Part shown: positions 1-12,426 of the stretch, piece by piece
How positions within the stretch are numbered: the first letter of the stretch is position 1
Layout: every line of letters starts with the position of its first letter
Assembly: GCA_016946835.1 (NCBI GenBank)
Contig: JACVTC010000075.1
Location: forward strand, 60,001 to 124,000
Direction of reading: 5' to 3'
Length of the DNA stretch: 64,000 nucleotides
Source of the DNA: Neocallimastix lanati (nom. inval.)
Lineage: Eukaryota; Neocallimastigomycota; Neocallimastigomycetes; Neocallimastigales; Neocallimastigaceae
The notes under the pieces: generated by a model
Seen by the model: the letters and a program-made list of their open reading frames with translations, nothing else
Database searches by the model: none
Told to the model about the DNA's origin: nothing
Translations under genes and position numbers: made by a program

Positions 1-1018
1 CCTAAAATAAAATAGCTGATTTTTCTTTTTTTTTTCATATGAATTTTTTATATTATTTATAAATAAATCAAAGTCTAAAAGTTTTTCCAATAAAATGATT
101 AGTTTTTTTTTTTAAATCAATTTTTTCTATTTCTTTTATTACCGTTTTTCATCTTCAGTTTTTTTTTTTTTTCTTCTCACAAGAATAATTATTATTAATT
201 ATTTTAATTTTTCTATAAATAAATACTCTATCTAATAAATTCCATCTTAAAATCATATAAATAAAAAAAATTATTTTTTAATAATTTTAAAAATAATATT
301 TAAAACCTTTTTTTTTTAATTTCATCTAGGGTAAGAAGAAGAAAGGAATAAAACACTTCTACACCAAAAAAAAACCAAAAAACTGAAAGAGAAGAGTTAT
401 TTTCCCATAAATAATAACAACTCAAAAATTCCAACAAAAAGGTATTTACCATTAAATTTACTCTGAAAAATTTTTAATAGAGTAATTAAATTAACACCTG
501 AACATGATCTGGAGTGAAGAAACAAAGTAATACTTTATTTATGATGCATAAAAATAATTTTGAGACATTATATGTAAGCAAAAAAAAAAATAATAAGAAA
601 ATTCAAATTGTTAAGTTAAGAAAATCGTTGACATTAAAGACAACAACAGAGATAACAACAATTCCTGTTTAAATTTGATGGATTCGTTTTTTTTTTGTCT
701 ATGATTAAAGCACATATAATTCAAGATATCAAAAAATGAATGTTTCTTTATTTTGGTTTAATTGGATTAATAACCAACCAATCGCCCTGGGGAAATAATA
801 ATAATAAAAAAAAAAAAAAAAAAAGATAATTCAAAAGTCATAAAGAAAAAAAAAACTTCCTATTCAAATATGGAATTATTCTTTTGTAAATCTTTTTTTT
901 TGAAAAAAAAAGTTCAATAACAAAAAAAAAAAATGAAAAAATGAAAAAATCATACAACTCCAAAGGATTCCCATTCAATATTTAATTAATCCTTATTCTT
1001 GGTCTTGGAATAAATAAT
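1..1018. other. low-complexity intergenic DNA
   Basis: Dense A and T homopolymers separated by short mixed stretches. No reading frame or RNA gene is recognisable. The first 2.4 kb has noticeably more G+C islands than most non-coding DNA further right, which could mean UTRs or decayed exons of a host gene, but no frame supports that. Confidence 0.5.
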
Positions 1019-1206
1019 GATGATTTGTAATAGCCAAGACGACGATGATGGTAGTAGCAAATATTCAAATGAGAACTTTGAAGACTGAAATGGAGAAAGG
1101 TTCAATGTTAACAGCAGTTGGACATGGGTAGACAATGCCATTTTTCAACAAAACATTGAACCCAATCCGACGAGTAGTAGTATGTATCAAAACAACCATT
1201 TCAAAT
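1019..1206. other. possible exon or decayed coding fragment, strand uncertain
   Basis: This stretch is unusually free of homopolymers and has near-normal base composition. Both strands have coding-like composition. The plus frame from an ATG at 1019 reads about 60 residues broken by one TGA, with a W-x-W motif and an Asn/Pro/Ser-rich end. The minus frame reads about 45 uninterrupted residues. No family is recognised. It could be an exon of a larger intron-containing gene; transcript data would decide. Confidence 0.25.
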
Positions 1207-2484
1207 ATTTTTTTTTTACAAAAAAAAAAAAAAAAAAAAAAAAAAACATACAATAATTGTTTTCAAAAATAGGTTCAAATTCTAAATTAATACAAAAAAA
1301 AATTTAAACCTTTTAAAAAAAAAAAACATCTAATCTAATAATTATTTCATTTAAAAAAAAAAACCTTTTTTTTTTTTTTTTTTTTTTTTTTTATTTATTT
1401 GATTTAAATACACCTGGATTTTTGTTGTTTGGCCCCCCTCTCAACAAAAAATTATATATGGTTAAAATAATATTTTTTCCTCACTGATATTATTAGATGA
1501 TTTTTTTTTGTATGGCAAGTAGGGCAGGATCTTAATTTATGATAAAGTAAAAAAAAAAAAAAAAAAAAAAATAATTTTTTTTTTATAAATACTCATTTTA
1601 ATAAACATTTTTTTTTTGTAATATACAAATTCAACATATTTGCCACCAACAAAATAGGATTGAAATTTTTCAAAAAACCAAACCAATTTCTACCATTTCT
1701 CTGTGTACATATAAAATGAAATAAGACCACTACCACCACCATCAAACCAAACCAAACCAAACCAAATAAAATAAAATTAAATCAATTTCAATCCATTCCT
1801 TTATCATTCGCCTCAACTAAAAAAAATAGGGCAGGGCAGGGACAGAGAGAGCCCGGAAACGGAAAATGTTTTTTTTTTTTTTTTTTTTAATGGAAACAAT
1901 TTTATTAATGAATCCACTACTACAACTTAAAATCTAATTTTTTTTTATTTATTTTTAATAAAAATAAGAATAAGAATAAGAATAAGAATAAGAATAAGAA
2001 TAAAATGATTTCCAAAAAAAAAAAAAAAAAAAATTAAAAAAAAATTAAGAAAAATTAAAATTATTTCATTTCATTTTTTTTTTTTTTTTTTTTGGGAAGA
2101 TGCGAAGATCCATTTATAAATTATAATAATATTTATATATATCTAATTGGCTTTCCCCCCCCATTCTCATAAATTAATTAATAATAAAATTCCCCATACG
2201 AAATTATTTTTTTTTTATTAAACCTACTAAAATTAAAACGAATATAAAAAAAAAATATAAGAGTCTTTAGAGATGTAAAAGTATTTTTTTTTTATGTTTC
2301 AAAAAAAAAAGTTTTTTTAAAGAAAATAAAATTTGATAGCCGTGTGCACTTCTCCCGGGGGCATCCCTTTCTCTGATTACATTACACTCAACCTTCCTTT
2401 CAGGCTACAAAATCTCTTTTGATATAACAAATAATAATAAAAAAAATTATTATTATTATTATTATTATTTTCTCGTTGCTGTCG

Positions 2485-2525
<41 letters not shown>

Positions 2526-2658
2526 AAAAATATTCCAATGGAATATCTATCTATCTTAAAACTACAATAGCAATTCATTTTCAAAAAAATTTTTTTTAAC
2601 CACATTACAAAATAGGAGGAGAAAGTATATAGAATTCTTTACCAAATATTATTAATAA

Positions 2659-2690
<32 letters not shown>

Positions 2691-3255
2691 GCAGTAATAA
2701 TAAAAAGATTGCATTGATAATAATAATAATAATAATAATAATAAAATTGTATTTATAATAATAATAATAATAATTAATAACAATAATAATAATAATATTT
2801 ATATCAATAAAAAAAATGTTTCTCATAATATTAATAAAAGTAAATTAAATAATAATAATAATAATAATAATAAATAATAAAAAAAAAAAAAAAAAAAAAA
2901 AAGAAACAAAAAAAAAATTAAACGTAAATATTGTTAATATTAATATTAAAATATATGTATATTTATTTAAATTGTAAACTTTAAATAAATAAATAAAAAT
3001 CAACAATTAAGTATTTTATTTTTCAAAATTTAGAAATATATCATTGATTATATTAATTTCTAAATACATTTGAAAATATTGGAATAAAAAAAAATAAAAT
3101 ACCATTACTAAAGACTCTTATTAAACAAAAAAAAAAAAAAAAATCAAAAGTGAATTTATTAAAATATTATTTCACATATTATTATTTTTTTTTTGTTTTT
3201 TTGACGACGTGATCTACTATAAATGAAGTTAGCAATGATAATGTCAATAGCTGGT
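1207..3255. repeat. homopolymer and microsatellite-rich intergenic DNA
   Basis: Contains poly-A/T tracts, an (AATAAG)n array near 1966-2003, (ATT)n near 2443-2470, a T tract of about 36 at 2488-2524, and (TAA/ATA)n arrays at 2655-2875. The long Tyr/Ile/Leu-only frames across the trinucleotide arrays are translations of the repeat, not genes. Confidence 0.7.
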
Positions 3256-3436
3256 TTATTTTTTCTTTTAAATAATTTATTTATTATGTAGTATTTTGAA
3301 GCTTTATGTAATGGCACTTCACCATAACTAATTTCTTTATTTATATCTGCTCCATGTTCTACTAAATATTTGATAATATTTTCATTTCCATTTCTACAAG
3401 CATAATGTAATGGTATATAACCAATTATATTTTATG
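3256..3436 (-). pseudogene. ankyrin-repeat gene fragment
   Basis: The minus strand reads about 60 residues without a start codon and contains almost two ankyrin repeats. One shows the pattern P-L-H-Y-A-C-R-N-G-N-E-N-I, then K-Y-L-V-E-H-G-A-D-I-N. The next starts G-E-V-P-L-H-K-A-S. The frame opens abruptly at about 3436 next to an A-rich tract and degenerates downstream near 3256. It is a relic of a larger ankyrin protein, or possibly one exon of an intron-containing gene. Ankyrin repeats bind proteins, so no specific role can be assigned. Confidence 0.7.
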
Positions 3437-6400
3437 AAAAAGGAAGGAATCAAATAAAATCAACTACTGATCAAAAAAAAAAAAAAAAAAAAAAAAAAGC
3501 ATTTTTCATTTTTTCATTTTTTCATTTTTTCATTTTTGGCAATATTTCATTCTTCCATATTTAAAATTTTTAATTTTTAATATGGATTATATGATTTCAT
3601 TTAATTTATGTTATGATTTTATTTAATTTAATTTATGTTATGATTTCATTTCATTTAATTTAATTTATGATATTTAATTTAATTTAATTTATGATATTTA
3701 ATTTAATTTAATTTATGATATTTAATTTAATATATGATATTTAATTTAATTTATTATTTTATTTAATTTTATTTATGATAATATTTAATTTAATTTTATT
3801 TCATTTCATTTCATTTCATTTCCATCGATGGAATGATTTCATTTATGTTAATTTCCAATCGAATTAAATTTTTTATTTTATTTTATTTTTTATATTTTTT
3901 TTTTTTTTTTTTTTATTTATTGGATTTTTTTTTTTTTTTAAATTAATGAAGATGATCTATCTATTTTATAATTATTCATCCATTTAATTTAAATTAAAAT
4001 TTATTAATTAATTTATTTATTAATATATCATAAATTTTATTGGGTAACAATTTTATATTCTATTTTAGTTTTTTCTAATTATTTAATCCACTTATAATAA
4101 ATAAATAAATAAATAAATAAATATATAAAGAAATATATAAATAAATTAATAAATAAATAAAATTTTATTGGAGATATTAAGTAACAATTTTTATATGATA
4201 TTTTTTTTTTTTTTTTTATTTAATCCACTTTCATTAGACTTTATTTTTTAATTTTTTTATTTTTTATTAGTAAATAACTTGGAGTATCATAAAAGAAAAA
4301 TCCTAAATTTTCATTAGATTTTAGTTATAGTTGTATTTTAATTTTTTTTTCTTTTATTAGTAATAACTTGGAGTCTCATAAGAGGAAAATTGTATCGTTT
4401 AACAAGCTTCATATCTTAATTTACCAGTTCCTTAATGAATTAATTTTTTATTTTTTTTTTTTTTTTTTTTTTTATTTGTTTACTAATGTGCGTTTACCCT
4501 CACTTTATTAAGAAATTCTTTATTTTTTTATTATTACTATTAATTTATTTAAAGAACAAAAAAATAAAAAATAAGAATTTAATAAGCAAGCTTTACAGTT
4601 AAACTTATTATATGATAGTCATTCTTAAAAATTTTTAATACTTTACTAAAAATTTACATTAATTTTACTGGATTTCTAATTTGATTTTTCAATATTTATT
4701 TAATGGAGATATAGATTTACTGATTTCGATAATAAAAAACAAATAAACTAAAAAATAAAAAAAATAATAAATAATAATAAATAATAATAATAATACATAA
4801 TGATAATAATAATAATTTCGTAAATTTTCTTCCTTAAATAAACATAAAATTAAATACTATTTTTTTTTCTTTATAAAAATATAAATATTTCACTTAATTT
4901 TTTTCCACTCTCTAATTTTAATTAAAATTAAAATAGCTCCAGAATAAGTTCCAACTGGTATACAATTCATCTATTTAATTTTTTTTTTCATAATATAAAT
5001 ATACTAATTGAACTTCTAAATATTTGAATCTAAACTAATTTTGATATAGTATACGCTTACATAATTGATGAAGATAATGATGAGTTAATTCTTTTCTTTT
5101 AAAGAAAACCAATTTCACTTTTAAGAAAATATTTCTTTTATACGAATCAAAATAAAAATTATACTCTATTATAACCATATAACTATTTATTTAATAATAA
5201 TAAAAAAAAAACTAATTAAATATTAACATAAATGAAATATAGTATATAAACACATCAATTTATAAAATATAATTATAATCTTTTATTTTTATATATTTGT
5301 AAAAATTTAAAATTTAACTATTTATATTTATTTATGGTTCCACATATATCAATTTAAATATTAAAAAAATTAAAAAAAAAAAAAAATTTTTTTTCTATGT
5401 TCAATATAATTTTTTTTTTTTTTTTTTTTAAATTTTTAATCTCAATATAAATTTAATAATAATAAGCAATCAAACTCTTATTTTATTGCTATTTTAAGTT
5501 AAACAAATAATAATAATAATATATAATAATTATAATAATTATAATTCTATTTTTATTATTATATTAATATTCTATAAATTCTATTTTTTTTCATTAAAGA
5601 CCTTGTAATTTTAAATGTCTTTATTTTAAATAATTTTATTTTAATATATGGGTAACCCATTGTTTATTTTTTAAAATTATAATTTAATAGAAAAAAAAAA
5701 ATTAAAAAAGTAATTAAAAACTATAAATTAATGAATTATAAATAATTATTAACATTTATTAAAATTATAAATAATAAAATAAATATTATATAATAAATAA
5801 TATATAAATATAATAAATAAATAATACAATAAATAAAATAAAATTAATCAATATATTATAAATATTTGTTTAAAAGAAAAAATAAAAAAAAATATTTATA
5901 TAAAAAATCTAAATTATATAATATATGTAATAAAAATATAAACATAAAATTTATAACAAATATTTATGAATAATAATATTTATACTAAATTTTCATTTTA
6001 ATATGATAATTTTAATATTTATATTAATATGTATTGATTGATTATTATTTATTTTATAAATAATAAATAATATTTTTTAATACTATTTTTATTGTATTAT
6101 GATTTTAAATTATTGATATTTAATTATGAAATTTAATTATTTATTTTAAATAACTATGTTAGAATATATTATTTATTAGTTTTGGTTCAATATTTAAATT
6201 ATTATTATTTAAAAACTTTTTTTTTTTGATTAGATTTTTATTACTATATAACAAATCCAAAGCAAAAAGAAGCAAAGCAAAGCAAAAAAAAAAAAAAGGA
6301 AAAAAAAAAATCATTTTATTTTAAAATTATTATAAAATTTAAAAAAGTTATATAAAATTATTTACTTTTAATTTTTCTGTTTTAAATTTATAACTATAAA

Positions 6401-6560
6401 AGAAATATTAATTTCTTTTAATTCTTTAGTTTTAAATTTGTAACATTAAAAAAAAAAAAAAAAAAAAAAATAAAAAAAATTATATTTTAATCTTTATTTT
6501 TATTTTAAAAAATGTCAATTATTTACAAGTTTATACCTTCTATTATAACTTATAATTCAG
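3437..6560. other. gene-free AT-rich DNA with short tandem repeats
   Basis: No supported gene. It holds a TTTTTTCATT-type array at 3505-3536 and a minisatellite at about 3595-3805 (units of TTATGATATTTAATTTAATTTAA type). AAATAAAT and AATAATA runs and scattered poly-T follow. A short minus-strand frame near 4935-4970 starts with ATG but runs into low complexity and is not called. Confidence 0.6.
3595..3805. repeat. ATTTAATTTAA minisatellite
   Basis: Imperfect tandem units of about 23-28 bp, each an ATGATATT core followed by two to four TTTAA steps. Pure A/T sequence without coding potential; probably replication slippage. Confidence 0.65.
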
Positions 6561-6564
6561 TTAT

Positions 6565-6780
6565 AATATAAATTTAAAAAATGTTAATAATGTTAATAGT
6601 ACTAATAAAAAAATAAAATTAAGTATTCAAAATTTAAAAAGTTTAAATATTTTTTATGTTAATGCACTAGGGTTTAATAAAGGAAAACAAGATATTACAT
6701 TTTATTCTCTTATTAATATCTATGATTTTATTTTCATAGCAGAATCATGGTATCTTGATTTTTATGAAATTATTAAAGTT
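6565..6780 (+). pseudogene. possible LINE endonuclease N-terminal fragment
   Basis: The plus strand reads about 70 residues containing N-I-F-Y-V-N-A-L-G-F-N-K-G-K and, 20 residues on, D-F-I-F-I-A-E-S-W-Y. The spacing and the Asn and Glu-Ser/Thr-Trp residues resemble the first two motifs of the apurinic endonuclease domain of non-LTR retrotransposons. There is no convincing continuation beyond 6780 and no reverse transcriptase nearby. Assignment is tentative because only two short motifs support it. Confidence 0.35.
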
Positions 6781-7010
6781 TTTATTATTTTTATTAGCAA
6801 TAAAATTAGGATCCTTATTTGAGCTACCAACATCACTTTTAAAAAAAAGATTAATAATTTTATATTATTTCGAACTTCATTTATTAATCTAATACTATCA
6901 TCATTCAATCCTCTAAATATATCTAAATTTTTCTAATTTATCATTAAATTCATTTCTCATAAGATCTTTATTAAATTTATACCTGTTAAATAAAAGTATT
7001 AACGACAGGA

Positions 7011-7370
7011 GTATTATATGAATGACCCAATTTATTACATACTAATTATTCCGCTTCATTATATAAATCTCTAAATTTATTTTCAATTGCTTGTTTTCTA
7101 GCATTATCATCTTTGTAAGAGTCATTATTTTTAATAGATTTTAAACTTGATATAATATCAACAATAAAAACTTCTTCTTTTTTTTCTTTTTTCTTTTTTT
7201 ATTAATTTTAATTATTAATTTTTCACCTTTATTTTTTATTATTTATACTAGTAGATGGATTTGTAACAATATTGCCGTTATGATCTCCAGCTGATAATAT
7301 TAATAATGCTAATTGAAAATCCAAATGATTGTATGTTCCACAATCAATTTTACTAACAATTAACAATAAT
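7011..7370 (-). pseudogene. unrecognised degenerate coding fragment
   Basis: The minus strand reads coding-like residues in two pieces broken by stops and a frame change. One piece includes V-S-K-I-D-C-G-T-Y-N-H-L-D and L-L-I-L-S-A-G-D-H-N-G. After a Lys-rich A tract comes V-F-I-V-D-I-I-S-S-L-K, then a charged helix and G-H-S-Y-N-T-P-V-V. The composition differs clearly from the surrounding A/T DNA, so it was probably a gene. I do not recognise the family. Confidence 0.3.
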
Positions 7371-7489
7371 ATAATAAAATATTTAATAATAATTATTATA
7401 ATATTAAAATAAATTTTATAATAAATAAAAAAATATTAAATAAATCATTTAAAAAAAAAAAAAAAATAAATATATTTATATACAATAAT

Positions 7490-8010
7490 TAAATTTATTT
7501 TGCTCCATGTTCAGTTAAACATTTTATTACTCTTTCATTATTATCCATACGAGCTATCATTAAAGGTGTATTACCTTTTTTTTTTTATCTTTTTTTTTAT
7601 TTATATCAGCACCATATTTAATCAATATTTTTTCAAAATCTTCTTTTCCATATTTACAACTTTATTAATAATGGCGATTCACCATTCTTATTTGGTTTGT
7701 TTACTTCCATACCATTTTCAATTAAACATATAATACATTTATATAAACATATGAGGTAATCTATAACAAGCTCGTATTAATGGAGTCTCTCTATCATTGT
7801 TTATTCTATTTAAATTTGAACTTCTTTCAATCAAATATGTTATTATTTCTTCTTCTAATATTACATTATTACAAATTATATGTGCTGGAGTATTATTACC
7901 TTCGTTATTAATTTCATTTGCATTTATTTTATAATCGAACAATAATTTTACTGTGTCCATATTCCATAATAAATTAATTTCATGTAATACAGTATTTCCA
8001 ACATTATTTT
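7490..8010 (-). pseudogene. ankyrin-repeat gene fragment, frameshifted
   Basis: The minus strand carries about four ankyrin repeats. The best stretch (7739-7960) includes N-N-T-P-A-H-I-I-C-N and R-E-T-P-L-I-R-A-C-Y. After frame changes there follow G-E-S-P-L-L and, near 7505-7580, G-N-T-P-L-M-I-A-R-M with the terminal T-E-H-G-A. Breaks occur at T/A homopolymers. It probably belongs to the same class of ankyrin protein as the 10-15 kb gene. Downstream (8010-8150) only a Gly/Ser-rich plus-strand scrap is seen. Confidence 0.65.
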
Positions 8011-8049
8011 TTCATATTTATATTCATTCCATATTCTATTATAAATTTT

Positions 8050-9024
8050 TAATATTTATAGTTAATTTGAATTCTTTATTTTGGATGTGATGGTAACACA
8101 GTCATTGGTAACATTATTAATAAAGAAGGAGGTAGTAGTGCAGATGCTTAAAATGGAAAAATTATAACATAGTACTCCGTGTAATAAAAATTAATAAAAA
8201 AATTTTCTTCAACAAAAATTATTAATAAATTAACAAATGAATAATAAATTAAAATATATATATATAAAAAAAAAAAAAATAAAAATAAAAATATAAATAT
8301 GTAATATATATTTTTAACTCAGATAAAGGATCAACAATTCATATCATATTTTCTTATTTATTTTTATTATAAAAAATGTTAAGTAAAAAAAAAAAATAAA
8401 TAAAAGAATACATTATGCTTATTTTATACATTTAAATAATTAATTTTATTGGTTAAATATATTAAAAATATTAATTCTTATATTTGATATTTATCTCATT
8501 TCATATATATAAATATTGGTAAATAAATTTATTACAAAGTAAAAAAAAAATATATATATATATATAACAAATGTGATATTTCAAATTATTTTCTACTATC
8601 AATATTATTAAAAGCTTTTTAATTATTATTTTTAATTAAAAAAAAAAAAAAAAAACAATTAATAATCAATGAATATTGATCTACTTTTATAGTTTTGCAA
8701 GATGATACAAAGCGAAAAAAAAAATTTTTTTTATCATCCATTAAACAATTTTTTTTTTACTAACTCCATTATTATATATATAATGATCATCTTCAATAAA
8801 AAAGTATATATAAAATTTATAAAAACATTAAAATAAATTCTGTGTTATCATAATGTTTAATGATAGGGCAAAAGAGTCCATATTTAAATGAATAAACTGA
8901 AGTAAATAAGTAAACAAAATAAATAAAATATAATTAATAAAGTAAGAAACTTCACTTCCAGATACAATTAAAAAAATTTATGAATTAACGAATTTGAAAA
9001 TATTATTACATATATTTGGGAGGT
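8050..9024. other. AT-rich intergenic DNA
   Basis: No gene is supported. A short plus-strand scrap near 8070-8140 reads a Gly/Asn/Ser-rich peptide (E-G-G-S-S-A-D-A) ending in TAA, possibly a relic of a secreted protein. The rest is A/T homopolymer and TA-repeat DNA. Confidence 0.5.
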
Positions 9025-9868
9025 GTGCGTTTCGCAATTGTCTGTTTCGCAAAATGTGGCTTAAAATATTTTAAAAAAATAAACATATAAATAAATAAAA
9101 TTAATAAATAAATAAAAAATATTAAATAAAAAAAAATATGACAAAAGATGTATTTATTATTTATTTATTATATATTATTTATTATTTATTTTATTTATTT
9201 ATTATTTATTTTATTATTATATATTATTTATTATTTATTATTTATTATTTATTATTTATTATTTATTATTTATTTATTATTTATTATTTATTATTTATTA
9301 TTTATTATTTATTATATTTATTATTTATTATATTTATTATTTGTTATTAATTAATTATTTAATATTTAATATTTAATATTTATTATTTATTATTGTTAAG
9401 GAGTCAATATAAGATATGATGTGTACACAACAAAATATATAATTATTTAATTAAATTTAATTTATTATTTATTAATTTATATGATTTAAAAAGTATTTAA
9501 AAAGACTCAAAATATTAATTTCATAAAAAAATTTTCTTTTTATATTTTACATACAAATTATTACTTAATCAAATATTATAAATATTTATAATACTTTAAT
9601 GTACAAAAGTTTAAATATTATGTTGAACTTTAACAATTATTTATTTATTTAAAAAAATTTTATAATAAAATATTTTATAATAAAATATTTAAAGACTTTA
9701 TTTACTTATTTCAAAAATAAAATTTATTATTTATTTAATTATTTATTTAAATTATTTATTTAATTATTTATTTATTGGTGAAAAAAATTAAATAATGTGG
9801 CAATTAATTAAAATTTTTTTAAGCCTTATTGCGAAACACACAATTGCGAAACGCTCAATTGCGAAATG
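9025..9868. mobile_element. MITE-like element with TTTCGCAA inverted termini (copy 1)
   Basis: The left end carries two GTTTCGCAA motifs followed by ATGTGGCTTAAAATATTTT. The right end is the inverted counterpart: AATGTGGCAATTAATTAAAA, then TTTTAAGCC, then three TTGCGAAA motifs. About 840 bp long. The interior is mostly (TTATTTA)n at 9150-9400 and has no gene; the long Tyr-Leu-Phe-Ile frames there translate the array. The layout suggests a non-autonomous DNA transposon with subterminal repeats. No target-site duplication was identified with confidence. Confidence 0.65.
9150..9400. repeat. (TTATTTA)n heptamer array inside MITE copy 1
   Basis: Near-perfect tandem heptamers with occasional 4-bp slips. 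The same array occurs at the same place inside the second element (16060-16320) and beside it (16490-16770), so it travels with the element. Confidence 0.8.
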
Positions 9869-10093
9869 ATATACATTCATTTTTTATCAATTTTTTTATT
9901 GATTCATAAAAATATATATATTTATTTATGTATCATCTTTATATATATATATAAATATATATAATAAATTCTCCTTTTTATTTTATATGTTTAACAATCA
10001 AATTATAGGATATAATAGTTATATTCATTTTAAATGAACTTATTCTTTCTAATATTTGGAAATTTGAAAAATTTTTAAATTAAAATTTCAATT

Positions 10094-11141
10094 TCACATA
10101 TACATTAATTCAGAGCATTTTAGCCAATTGATTATTTGCTCATGATAATGTTCAAGTTTTTCATTTGAACGACTTATTATTTCTTCAATGGGTTCATAAA
10201 TATTAATTAAATTCCAAGTATAAAATATTAAATTACATTTTTTAAAATTATTATTATTTATTATAGTATAATACCACGCATGATTTGTTCTATAAAATAG
10301 TAAATTTAAAGATGAGTTATCATACGAACATTTATACATATTACAATAATCTGTTTCTTCTAATCCATGTATTTTCAATGCTTCTGTTTCATCTTCAGAC
10401 AATTTTCTTGTTGGTTCTCTTGCTTTGTTTATATCATTTATGTAACTCTTATTATATAATGTACTTATTGCATAGAAAATTATATTAATATTTGTTCCTA
10501 TTCTTTTATCTTCAATTCCTGCTTTATGAATACCAATAACATTCATATCTTTATTTAATAATGGAGAACCTGATGATCCTCTTTCTGTTGAAGCAGTATG
10601 GAAATAGTTAAAACCAGATATTGATTGAATTTTTCCTTTGGCTGATGACAGTTTGCCTTTTGGATATTGAAAAATATAAATTTCATCTTCTTCTTTAGAA
10701 TTACCATAATAGGGATCAAGGAATTGAAAATGTGAATTTTTTATCTTCATATCCTTAATAAAATCATCATTTAATTGAATAAATGTAACATCAATCCACT
10801 CTGACGTAAATATAATACCATGTTCATCTAAAATAATTTTCTTTTCTATTCCATTTAATGTGATTGAAAATGATTCCCCAGGTTTAATATTATCTGAATT
10901 AAGTACATGATTATTTGTCATTAATCCATACATAGGTTTTTCTTTTGACCGTAGAGGAAATTTTACAAAAAACCCAGTACCACAATTATTATTATTTAAT
11001 TTAATAAAACAAATTGATGTTTTCATTAAATTTGTTAAATCATATTTTATTGCAATTGGAATATATTCATTTAAATTTATATATTCATTGGGTTTTAAAG
11101 GTTTGTACTTTTTTCCAATAATACACTGATTTTTTAAATTT
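10094..11141 (-). CDS. trypsin-like serine protease domain, last exon of an ankyrin-protease gene
   Basis: Codes for a chymotrypsin-fold peptidase of the Trypsin_2 / HtrA-like type. Counting from the internal Met at 11026: G-T-G-F-F-V near 16-21, His40 in T-N-N-H-V-L, Asp79 in W-I-D-V-T-F, and Ser152 in R-G-S-S-G-S-P-L form the expected catalytic triad in order. About 130 further residues (Lys/Asn/Tyr-rich) follow, without a recognised domain. The frame is open upstream of that Met for 38 codons to 11141. There an AG acceptor (T-A-C-A-A-A-A-G) joins in phase to the GT donor at 11338, linking this exon to the ankyrin exons. No signal peptide is seen, so an intracellular protease is likely. No disruption is seen in this exon. 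Start and splicing are inferred from sequence only. Confidence 0.8.
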
Positions 11142-11338
11142 CTTTTGTAGGTTTTTAATATTTTTTTATTTTTTTTTTATATTTATATAAATAGTATGAA
11201 AATTATATAAAAATTATTATAAAATTAGTTTATTTATTTTAATAATATATATTTATTACTAATTATATAAAATTTTATTATAAATTATAAATAAAAAAAA
11301 TTTTAAAATATCAATTAATATAGTATGTTATATGGTAC

Positions 11339-11414
11339 CTTTCAAATGATAAATTTTCATTAACATCTACTTCTAAACTGTCATCAAAACTAATTATGGA
11401 TTCAATATCACTTT
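11339..11414 (-). CDS. small linker exon of the ankyrin-protease gene
   Basis: Predicted 76-nt exon bounded by an ATAG acceptor at 11415-11416 and an AG|GTACC donor at 11338. It reads acidic residues (E-S-D-I-E-S-I-I-S-F-D-D-S). Its entry phase matches the donor of the 11541-12218 exon and its exit phase matches the protease exon. The phase agreement on both sides is the main evidence. Confidence 0.55.
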
Positions 11415-11540
11415 CTATGTTATTAAGAAAAATGAATATATTAATATTTTAATTTATAAAAGTAAAAAATTTTAATTAATAAATGAAATAAAAATTAATT
11501 AAAATTAAAACATATATTATAATAATTATTATTTATTTAC

Positions 11541-12218
11541 CATAAGTATTATCATTATAATTGCTAATTATAGATTCTGTTTTAATTGTTTTTGATGCAG
11601 AATTTATTTTTTTATTTTCAGTCCTTTCATTCAAACATTTTTTGTTATTATTATTACTATTATTATTGTTATTAATATTATTATTTTGGGCAATTGATAA
11701 ATAATTTTCTCCATATTTATTTTTTATACTCATATCTGCTCCTTTTTTTTTTAATTCTTGTATTATTTTCTCATTTTTAAAATAATATGATACTATTAAG
11801 GGGGTATTTCCAAAGTTATTTTGTATATTTGGATCTGCTCCATTTTCTATTAATTTCAATATTATTTCATTATTTCTAAAATAAGATGCCATTAATAATG
11901 GAGTATTGCCATTTTTATCTTTAAAATTTATATCTACTTTTGCATTTTTTATTAAATAATTTATAATTTTTAATGATTTTTCAGATTCTATTTTACATAA
12001 TAAATTCAGTGGTGAATTTCCAGTAGAATTACATTTATCAGTTTCTGCACCATTCTCAATTAAATATTTTATAATACTTAAATTTCCTTTTTCACATGAA
12101 ATAGATAAAGGAGTGTCACCAATTTCATTTTCCACATTTGCATTTGTACCTTCTTTAACTAATCTTTTAATTGCTTTTTCATTTTCATTTTTACATGCAC
12201 TAATTAAGTCAATATAAT
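11541..12218 (-). CDS. ankyrin-repeat exon of the ankyrin-protease gene
   Basis: About 225 residues with five ankyrin repeats close to consensus: G-D-T-P-L-S-I-S-C-E, G-N-S-P-L-N-L-L-C, G-N-T-P-L-L-M-A-S-Y, G-N-T-P-L-I-V-S-Y-Y, with matching I-E-N-G-A-D loops. They are followed by an Asn-run and a Lys/Thr/Ser-rich linker. The exon lies between an ATAG acceptor at about 12219 and a G|GTAAAT donor at 11540. Both junctions are phase 1 and agree with neighbouring exons. The frame extends well upstream of the first Met-like codon at 12135, which supports an upstream exon rather than a separate gene. Confidence 0.7.
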
Positions 12219-12310
12219 CTATATTTTTATCTTTATTATTTTTGCAGAAAAAAAAAAGAATATATTTTAAAAAAATTATAAAAAATTATAAATTATTAAT
12301 TAATTAATTA

Positions 12311-12377
<67 letters not shown>

Positions 12378-12426
12378 TTATTAAATTATGTATTATTATT
12401 ATTATTAAATAACATATTTTCATTAC
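12219..12426 (-). other. predicted intron with TAA microsatellite
   Basis: 208-bp intron with GTAATG donor and ATAG acceptor, phase 1 at both ends. Contains a (TAA/ATT)n array at about 12312-12372 and no coding. The two smaller predicted introns of the gene are 11415-11540 and 11142-11338. Confidence 0.6.

Noticed and set aside
2605-2826. Hydrophobic open frame rich in Ile and Leu
   Set aside because: Translation of TAA/ATA microsatellites; not a membrane protein.
9138-9354. Long Tyr-Leu-Phe-Ile open frames
   Set aside because: Direct translation of the TTATTTA heptamer array in several frames; no start context or domain. The same applies to 16036-16711 and to the Phe-Ile-Leu frames at 53120-53580.
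12300-12372. Regular repeats as a CRISPR-like array
   Set aside because: It is an intronic trinucleotide microsatellite; no unique spacers exist in it or in any other repeat of this eukaryotic window.
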